From MGBC163016 sp964649145 (GTDB lineage Bacteria; Actinomycetota; Coriobacteriia; Coriobacteriales; Eggerthellaceae): a stretch of 64,000 nucleotides of DNA. The position numbers and the translations under genes were made by a program. This document shows positions 58,190 to 64,000 of the stretch, one piece after another; the stretch's first letter is position 1, and each line of letters starts with the position of its first letter. A model generated the notes under the pieces. The model did no database searches. It was not told the origin of the DNA and saw only the letters and a list, made by a program, of their open reading frames with translations. The stretch is taken from assembly GCA_964649145.1 (NCBI GenBank), contig CAZYOQ010000006.1, forward strand, positions 5,488 to 69,487, read 5' to 3'.

Positions 58190-61078
58190 GTGGCACTGGA
58201 AAGAAACGTCAAGAAATCCAAGATCAGCTCAGGAAATCATACACGTCGAAACGTTTGGCTGCTTATTGTCACGCTGCTGTTGATAGTAGTGTCAGTGGCG
58301 CTATTCATTCCTCCGCAAGATAGGATCAATTTAGGTCTAGACATCCGCGGCGGTCTTTCGGTTGTGATGACTGCAGAATCATCCGAGGACGAGGTTATGG
58401 ACACAGACGACATGGAAGATGCTCGTTCCATCATCGAAAGCCGTGTCAATGCCCTTGGCGCTTCTGAGGCTACAGTGCAGGTTCAGGGAACCAATCAGAT
58501 TCTCGTGCAAATTCCAGGTGTGGAAGATTCTAGCGAGGCCTTGGACACAATCGGAACTACAGGTCAGCTTGTATTCACCCGTCTTGATTCCATGACCGAT
58601 GAAAGCGTTGTAAGTCAGATTACTGCAGGCAATTATGGCCAGTCGGCAACTATTACAGATGATTACGGAAACACTTTCCCCTCAGAAGAAAAAGTAGAAG
58701 TAGAGGTGCCGGAGGGAACCTATGACGTCCTTTTAACAGGGGATAACATTAACCGCGTCACAGTTGGGCGCGAAAGCGAGACAAGTACCGACTATGCTGT
58801 GAACTTGGAGCTTGATGCTGAAGGAACTGAAGCGTTTGCACAGGCCACAGCCGACCTTGTTAGTACAAACGGTCAGATAGTTATCATTCTTGATAATAAG
58901 GTTCAAAGCGCCCCTGCTGTGCAATCAGAGATCACCAATGGTCAGGTTGCAATTACCGGCAATTACGATTCAGACGAAGCTAAGGCCTTCAAGGCTGTTC
59001 TTGAATCAGGGTCGCTGCCTATCAATTTCGAGATTTCCACTAGCCAGGTTGTGGGACCTACGCTTGGCATTGACGCTCTTTGGGCTGGTCTGCTTGTTGT
59101 GATAATAGGGCTTATCTGCGTGATGATTTACCTGCTTGTTTTCTACAAAGGGCTTGGTATTATCACCGCAAGCGCTATGCTTGTGTTTTCAGCATTGTAC
59201 CTAGGCATTCTTTCAGCGCTTTCGATATTCGGCTTGTTCAGCCTCTCTCTTGCAGGTGTTGCGGGCATAGTGCTTACGATAGGCATGGCGGCCGACTCCT
59301 CGATTCTTACAGTTGAACGTTTTCGTGAAGAGATTCGTATGGGTAAGAGTGTTCGAGCAGCCTCGATCTCAGGCGTTCGCCACGCGATCTTTACTTCAAT
59401 CGATGCAGACCTTGTTACCCTTGTTTCGGCATTGTGCTTGTTCTTCTTGGCTAGCGCAGGTGTCAAGGGCTTTGGTCTAACTCTTTCTTTAGGTATCTTC
59501 TGCGACATCATCATGATGTTGCTGTTCAAGGCGCCGCTCATTCGACTGCTAGCACCAAGATCTATTCAAAAGCATCCTGGTTTCTGGGGAATCAAGGATA
59601 GTATCGACGCCTCTCATTTTTATACCAACATCGAGGTGGCCAAGGATGAATCTAAGTCCCTTGCCGAATTCGGCAAACAAGCCAATGAAGCAAAAGATCT
59701 TGATGCTGCCAATCTGGATAGTATCGAAGACCGCTCCTTTGTCATTGAGGCTGCAAAGAAGATTAAAGGTCGCTTCATTAAATACGACATCAACTTCCTT
59801 GGTCATAGGAAGGTCTTCTTGATAATAGCTGCTTGCTGCATGGTTGTCTGCTTATCCGGAATGGGCATTCGTGGGTTCAATTTCGGTATCGAATTCATCG
59901 GCGGGTCTTCCATCACATATACCAATACAGGCGATACCACATCCGACCAGCTTCGCGAGGCATTGGCTGAAGTAGGGCTTGATGATGTTGCTATCCAGAC
60001 CGCATCTACTGGCGGAGAAACAGGATTTCTCGTCAGGACAACCACTACAGACGCTCAGACGGTTAACGATGCTGCGCAAGCAGTAAGCCAATCTTTCGGG
60101 TGGGATTCAAACGAGTGCAGCGTTGACACCATTGGCCCTGACTGGGGAACGTCTGTTATTCAATCGTCGCTTATCGCATTTGTAGTCTCGATTCTTCTGA
60201 TTATCGTATACATTGCCATAAGGTTTGAGTTCAAGATGGGCGTGATAGCAATTGTTGCGCTCTTCCACGATTTGATACTTGTACTTGGCATTTATGCGAT
60301 TGTTGGGCGTGAGGTGAACCCGAACACAATCGCGGCTCTACTCACGATCCTTGGTTATTCTCTCTACGACACTGTTGTGGTCTTCCACAGGATCAACGAC
60401 AACATGCAAGGTGAGGGAATCAGATGCACGTTCATGGCAATGGCGAATCATTCCATGAACCAGGTTCTCATTCGCACCATTAATACGACACTTACTTCGT
60501 TTGTCCCGGTATTTGCCATGCTTATATTTGGTGGGGAAACTTTGAAAGACTTCGCGTTTGCTATGTCTATCGGCCTTATTGCAGGCTCCTATTCATCTAT
60601 TGCTGTGGCGGTTCCGCTTTATAGCATGTGGAAGACCAGAGAACCTAGGTACAAGAAGCTGGTAAAGAAGTTCGGTACCAACATCACTAGGTTTACCTTT
60701 GAGGCAGTAGGCTCCGGCGAGATTGCCCAAGTGCCGCTTTCCCGCATTGAGGCTATGCAAAGACAACAGAAGAGGGCAGCTAAGCGAGCCGAAAAGCAAG
60801 GCAGCGCATCTAGCAGTAAGGCTAGTCCCAAGCTTGAAACCAGCGATAGTCTTTCTGAAGATGATGCTTTGTCTGCCGATGGCTTATCAGGAAGTAGCTC
60901 TTCGGGTGATGGCGCCTCGGGCGATGTGCAGCTTGGCGTCGATGAGGCTATTCACAAGACGAAAGATTCGAGCCAAAAGCCGGCTAGCTCTGCGCAGAAC
61001 GCTCAGGGAGCAAAACCTGTTAAGAGCGGAGGCAAGCCAAAAAAGATCAAGCGCCCTGTGAACAAGAACAAGAAATAG
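58190..61078 (+). CDS. secDF: Fused SecDF protein export protein
   Basis: SecD (about 1-480) and SecF (about 540-870) are fused in one 962-residue membrane protein that uses the proton gradient to help SecYEG secretion. SecD shows INLGLDIRGGLSV, the P1 region, and VLTIGMAADSSILTVERFREE. SecF shows FNFGIEFIGGSSI and LTILGYSLYDTVVVFHRI. The two parts are joined by a hydrophilic linker (about 475-535). The C-terminal tail (about 860-962) is Ser/Lys-rich and polar. The start is GTG 58190, with AGGGGT before it. yajC is not adjacent. Confidence 0.96.
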   Translation: MALERNVKKSKISSGNHTRRNVWLLIVTLLLIVVSVALFIPPQDRINLGLDIRGGLSVVMTAESSEDEVMDTDDMEDARSIIESRVNALGASEATVQVQGTNQILVQIPGVEDSSEALDTIGTTGQLVFTRLDSMTDESVVSQITAGNYGQSATITDDYGNTFPSEEKVEVEVPEGTYDVLLTGDNINRVTVGRESETSTDYAVNLELDAEGTEAFAQATADLVSTNGQIVIILDNKVQSAPAVQSEITNGQVAITGNYDSDEAKAFKAVLESGSLPINFEISTSQVVGPTLGIDALWAGLLVVIIGLICVMIYLLVFYKGLGIITASAMLVFSALYLGILSALSIFGLFSLSLAGVAGIVLTIGMAADSSILTVERFREEIRMGKSVRAASISGVRHAIFTSIDADLVTLVSALCLFFLASAGVKGFGLTLSLGIFCDIIMMLLFKAPLIRLLAPRSIQKHPGFWGIKDSIDASHFYTNIEVAKDESKSLAEFGKQANEAKDLDAANLDSIEDRSFVIEAAKKIKGRFIKYDINFLGHRKVFLIIAACCMVVCLSGMGIRGFNFGIEFIGGSSITYTNTGDTTSDQLREALAEVGLDDVAIQTASTGGETGFLVRTTTTDAQTVNDAAQAVSQSFGWDSNECSVDTIGPDWGTSVIQSSLIAFVVSILLIIVYIAIRFEFKMGVIAIVALFHDLILVLGIYAIVGREVNPNTIAALLTILGYSLYDTVVVFHRINDNMQGEGIRCTFMAMANHSMNQVLIRTINTTLTSFVPVFAMLIFGGETLKDFAFAMSIGLIAGSYSSIAVAVPLYSMWKTREPRYKKLVKKFGTNITRFTFEAVGSGEIAQVPLSRIEAMQRQQKRAAKRAEKQGSASSSKASPKLETSDSLSEDDALSADGLSGSSSSGDGASGDVQLGVDEAIHKTKDSSQKPASSAQNAQGAKPVKSGGKPKKIKRPVNKNKK

Positions 61079-61100
61079 ACGTTCAGGGGTATTAAATATT

Positions 61101-61131
61101 AAGGCTGCCGACTTTACTTGGCAGCCTTTTT
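61101..61131 (+). terminator. Rho-independent terminator of secDF
   Basis: AAGGCTGCC pairs with GGCAGCCTT, followed by TTTT. It ends six bases before the next predicted start, an unusually tight arrangement. Confidence 0.9.
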
Positions 61132-61136
61132 GATTA

Positions 61137-61583
61137 ATGGATAATATCGAAATGAATAGTACAGAATTTAGCAAGACCGAGATTGGCAACACCCAATCCA
61201 ATTATCCCGAAACGAACAACCTCGAAATGAGCAATCCTGAAATGAGCGACAATAACGACGAAATCAGATATGGAAGCTCTCCAGATTTCTGCCCGCCAAC
61301 TGAAGAGGGCGTGACAATTTGCGTCCAAGACGAAAACGGCGATGTAGTTGAACTGGAGTTCTTGGGTCTTCTTCTTAAGGACGATAGAAAATACGCGTTC
61401 TTTTTCCCAATTGACCAGGAAAATGCTGCCCTTTCATCGGGGGAAGTTATCTTATTGGAAGTTCTTGCAACAGATGATGATGGGCAGCCTTCGGAGTTCG
61501 AATTAGTAGAGGATGAAGTTATCGCTAATCAGGTATATGACGCTTTCAAACAAGCAAGTGCTCATTTGTATTCTTTCTCTTAG
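61137..61583 (+). CDS. DUF1292 family protein
   Basis: A 148-residue protein. The C-terminal part (about 57-147) is the DUF1292 domain (VTICVQDENGDVVELEFLGLLLKDDRKYAFFFPI, described by DENGDVVELEFL, then LLEVLATDDDGQPSEFELVED). The N-terminus (about 1-45) is Asn/Glu/Met-rich and low-complexity. No ribosome site precedes ATG 61137, since the secDF terminator T run is directly before it; a start at ATG 61152 is possible. Function unknown; relatives in Firmicutes are found beside yrrK/ruvX. Confidence 0.82.
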   Translation: MDNIEMNSTEFSKTEIGNTQSNYPETNNLEMSNPEMSDNNDEIRYGSSPDFCPPTEEGVTICVQDENGDVVELEFLGLLLKDDRKYAFFFPIDQENAALSSGEVILLEVLATDDDGQPSEFELVEDEVIANQVYDAFKQASAHLYSFS

Positions 61584-61655
61584 GCTGGAAGGAAAAAAAA
61601 TTCATCTTGTGATACCCTTGTGTGCGTTAAATTTGCAAGAAAGTTGGTGTGTTAA

Positions 61656-61943
61656 ATGAAAATATTTGGATTGGGAGTTCCTGAACTTATCCTTATCCTG
61701 CTAGTCGTTCTCCTTATTTTTGGGCCTAAGAACCTTCCTAAGCTTGGTTCTGCGCTAGGTAAAACCATTAAGGGATTGCGCGAAGGAATGGATGCTGGGA
61801 AAAAAGAGGTTCAAGAAGACTCTGATGACGAAGTGGTAATCGAAGAAGCCCAGCAAGAGGCTCCTGAAGAAACCGCGGAGGCTGCCTCTTCGGAAAAGCC
61901 TAAGAAGGTTGTAAAGAAAGTGGTCGTTAAAAAGGCCGAATAA
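61656..61943 (+). CDS. tatA: Sec-independent protein translocase TatA
   Basis: A 95-residue TatA/E-type protein. The N-terminal membrane helix (LGVPELILILLVVLLIFGPKNLPKLG, described by its FGPKNLPKLG end) is followed by an amphipathic helix and an acidic tail with Ala/Glu/Lys repeats. TatA forms the pore for folded proteins with twin-arginine signals. tatC is not in the window. The ribosome site is weak. Confidence 0.93.
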   Translation: MKIFGLGVPELILILLVVLLIFGPKNLPKLGSALGKTIKGLREGMDAGKKEVQEDSDDEVVIEEAQQEAPEETAEAASSEKPKKVVKKVVVKKAE

Positions 61944-61989
61944 GTCTATTGTGTATGCGTTATTGCTAAGTTTAAGACTATTCCGAACA

Positions 61990-62016
61990 AAGCACGCTTG
62001 TGACGCAAGCGTGCTT
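61990..62016 (+). terminator. Hairpin between tatA and greA
   Basis: AAGCACGCTTG and CAAGCGTGCTT form a perfect 11-bp stem with a 5-nt loop. No T run follows, so it is a weak terminator or an mRNA-stabilising hairpin upstream of greA. Confidence 0.55.
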
Positions 62017-62040
62017 GTGCGTTGAAAGGTGTTTTTAGAA

Positions 62041-62511
62041 ATGGCAAATGATAGCTATATCCTCACCCAAGACGGACGCAAGAAACTCGAAGAAGAACTT
62101 CATTATCTAGAGACAGAGAAGCGTGCTGAAATAGGTGAGCGTATTCGTGTCGCACGTGAATTCGGTGATATCTCCGAGAATTCCGAATATGACGATGCAA
62201 AAAACGAACAGGCTATGATGGAAGGCCGTATTGCCGAGATTAATAAGATTTTGTCCGAGGCTACCGTCGTTAAAACTTCCAAACGTTCAACCAAGGTGAA
62301 TGTTGGGTCTACAGTTACTGTGAATATGAACGGCAAAGAAAGGGTCTTGACCATAGTAGGCGGTGCGGAAAGCGATGTTGCCAATGGCAAGATTTCAAAC
62401 GAGTCTCCGGTGGGAGCTGCTCTTTTGGGACATAAAAAGGGTGACAAGATGGTGGCTACAGGCCCTACCGGAAAAGAGATTCCGCTTGAGATTTTAAAGA
62501 TCGAGCACTAA
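62041..62511 (+). CDS. greA: Transcription elongation factor GreA
   Basis: A 156-residue factor that helps RNA polymerase cleave backtracked RNA. The coiled-coil N-terminal domain (LTQDGRKKLEEELHYL, ARE FGDISENSEYDDAKNEQ with the acidic tip) and C-terminal domain (GAALLGHKKGDKM) are present. The start is ATG 62041; a GTG four codons earlier lies in the spacer after GAAAGG. The lysS start is 2 bp downstream, a common greA-lysS pair. Confidence 0.96.
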   Translation: MANDSYILTQDGRKKLEEELHYLETEKRAEIGERIRVAREFGDISENSEYDDAKNEQAMMEGRIAEINKILSEATVVKTSKRSTKVNVGSTVTVNMNGKERVLTIVGGAESDVANGKISNESPVGAALLGHKKGDKMVATGPTGKEIPLEILKIEH

Positions 62512-62513
62512 AT

Positions 62514-64000
62514 ATGGCCGAAGAAATAATTCTTGAAGACGATCCTATAGAGGTTCGCAAGTCTAAAAGACAGTCTTTGATTGATAGCGGCCAGGATCCA
62601 TATGGTCACGCATACAAGCGTACCGACTATGTTGCCAATTTGGAGGAAGAGTATGCGTCTTTGGAAGATGGGCAGTCAACCGAAGACGAAGTGGCTGTTG
62701 CTGGCCGAATTATGGCAAGGCGAATTCAGGGCAAGATTGCGTTTTTGGAACTTATGGATCCAAGTGGCACGATTCAGCTATTCTGCCGAATAAATGCCTT
62801 GGGCGATGAAGCCTTTGCTGAAATCAAGGAACTTGATGTAGGCGACTGGGTAGGTGCTCATGGCACGGTCATGCGCACGCGGCGCGGTCAGCTGTCTGTG
62901 GCAGTAGATGCTTTCGAGCTGCTGTCGAAAAGCTTGCGCCCGCTGCCTGAGAAATTCCACGGACTTACCGACAAAGAAACGCGATACAGGCAACGCTATG
63001 TGGATCTTGTTGTAAATCCCGAGGTTCGAGAAGTCTTTACTAAGCGCTCGAAGATTGTTTCTGCTATTCGCCATTACATGGAAGACGAGGGCTTCATGGA
63101 AGTGGAGACCCCTTTTCTCAATGGTATATTGGGCGGGGCGAACGCCAAGCCGTTTGTTACTCACTTCAACGCACTTGATCGCGACTACTACCTTCGTATC
63201 GCCACCGAACTTCCCTTGAAGAGGCTGCTTGTAGGCGGGTTCGAGAAAGTTTTTGAGCTTGGTCGTCAATTTAGAAACGAAGGCATGGATCATACGCATA
63301 ACCCCGAGTTCACCACCATGGAAGCCTATGAGGCTTTCTCTGATCTTGATGGGATGAAGAGGCTTACGCAGGGATGCTTTCAAGCTGCAGCTATGGCTGC
63401 TCTGGGCACTTTAGAGGTGGATTATCAGGGTCATACAATAGATCTTTCTGGTGATTGGCGCTCTGCTTCAATGATTGAGCTTGCAAGTGAAGGTGCTGGC
63501 GAGTCGGTTGACTTTTCGCGCAGCGTCGAAGAGCTTACTAGTATTCTTGAGAAGCACGGAGGCCACGCCGAGAAATCCTGGGGTAAAGGCAAGCTTATTG
63601 CCGAGATATTTGAGGCAGTTGCTGAAGATAAACTAATTCAGCCAACATTTGTGACAGACCATCCTTTGGAAGTTTCTCCTCTTGCTAAGAAGAACCCCGA
63701 TAACCCCGAACTTACCCAACGATTCGAGCTGTTTATTTGCGGGCATGAATATGCGAATGCCTTCACCGAGCTCAACGACCCAATTGATCAAGCAGAGCGT
63801 TTCAAGGCTCAAGTTGATGCCAAAGCCACAGGCGACGATGAAGCGATGGAATACGATAGCGACTATATCCGTGCGCTAGAGTATGGCATGCCACCAGCTG
63901 GAGGGGTTGGGATCGGAATTGATCGCATGGTCATGTTGCTAACTAACAGCGAATCTATTCGCGACGTCTTGCTTTTCCCGCACATGAAAGAAGAGGCTTA
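62514..64000 (+). CDS. lysS: Lysyl-tRNA synthetase, class II (3' end at window edge)
   Basis: Translation from ATG 62514 reads as class II LysRS: an OB-fold anticodon-binding domain (about 60-165), then motif 1 (HYMEDEGFMEVETPFL), motif 2 (FELGRQFRNEGMDHTHNPEFTTMEAY) and motif 3 (GGVGIGIDRMVMLL). It charges tRNA-Lys with lysine. The frame is open to the last base (495 full codons; the window ends in TA), and the family C-terminus (DVLLFPHMK) is already present, so only the stop codon or a few residues are missing. It follows greA by 2 bp. Confidence 0.97.
   Translation, partial: MAEEIILEDDPIEVRKSKRQSLIDSGQDPYGHAYKRTDYVANLEEEYASLEDGQSTEDEVAVAGRIMARRIQGKIAFLELMDPSGTIQLFCRINALGDEAFAEIKELDVGDWVGAHGTVMRTRRGQLSVAVDAFELLSKSLRPLPEKFHGLTDKETRYRQRYVDLVVNPEVREVFTKRSKIVSAIRHYMEDEGFMEVETPFLNGILGGANAKPFVTHFNALDRDYYLRIATELPLKRLLVGGFEKVFELGRQFRNEGMDHTHNPEFTTMEAYEAFSDLDGMKRLTQGCFQAAAMAALGTLEVDYQGHTIDLSGDWRSASMIELASEGAGESVDFSRSVEELTSILEKHGGHAEKSWGKGKLIAEIFEAVAEDKLIQPTFVTDHPLEVSPLAKKNPDNPELTQRFELFICGHEYANAFTELNDPIDQAERFKAQVDAKATGDDEAMEYDSDYIRALEYGMPPAGGVGIGIDRMVMLLTNSESIRDVLLFPHMKEEA

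Overview
The window is a stretch of bacterial chromosome, most likely from an anaerobic member of the Coriobacteriia (Eggerthellaceae-like actinobacteria); a clostridial relative is the main alternative. The grounds are mixed. It carries anaerobe amino-acid/acyl-CoA genes (a giant 2-hydroxyacyl-CoA dehydratase activase-type protein, a phenylacetate-CoA ligase with an ACT partner, acetate kinase). It has a fused SecDF, cell-wall-repeat and Ig-like secreted proteins, frequent GTG/TTG starts, a CIRCE-controlled clpC and a Gram-positive-type LexA box. There is no prophage, IS element, CRISPR array or rRNA operon. The only module that looks horizontally mobile is a hipBA pair. Two 100-N gaps (33568-33667 and 36290-36389) are assembly joins. 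Each is flanked by an identical 55-bp sequence, and deleting 155 nt at each site restores one open gene.

Layout. 0-11 kb: tRNA-Thr, a class I glutamine amidotransferase-like hydrolase, an SDR, a UPF0210 protein, a 1602-residue activase-like protein, paaK plus a tandem ACT protein. 10.7-14.9 kb (minus): a tightly packed operon, Y-family polymerase - YolD-like - GT4 glycosyltransferase - acetate kinase, behind a LexA box. 15-19.2 kb: Mrp-type Fe-S carrier ATPase and clpC. 19.5-21.1 kb: hipBA. 21.2-28.3 kb: secreted Ig-like protein, DUF2130 protein, serine acetyltransferase, SEC-C methionine aminopeptidase, a polysaccharide flippase-like protein and a CmpB-type membrane protein. 28.4-32.2 kb: a cobalamin riboswitch in front of a transcobalamin-like (DUF4430) lipoprotein and a complete ECF transporter (T, fused A-A, S), read as a B12 uptake system.

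32.4-37.3 kb: two small zinc-ribbon proteins, a DUF5685 protein, a J-domain protein with a Cys-rich tail and a short Hsp70. This is the part of the window that looks most like an uncharacterised system. 37.5-45.3 kb: GT2, ComF-like protein, an orphan solute-binding lipoprotein behind a 384-nt structured leader, a PreP-like M16 protease and two single-pass membrane proteins. 45.3-46.7 kb: infC-rpmI-rplT with a leader attenuator and a probable AUA start for infC. 46.9-50.4 kb: glycolipid/envelope genes (two GT2 proteins and a UPF0104 flippase-like protein). 50.5-57.0 kb: rsmI, a YgjP-type metallopeptidase, a DUF6483-like protein, cold-shock protein and a divergent queuosine set (queA, queH, HAD, tgt). 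57-64 kb: secreted cell-wall-repeat protein, secDF, DUF1292 protein, tatA, greA and lysS, whose end is cut by the window edge.

Identifications rest on motif reading and remembered families; no database search was possible. Start codons were chosen by Shine-Dalgarno position and family N-termini, and several differ from the longest open frame.
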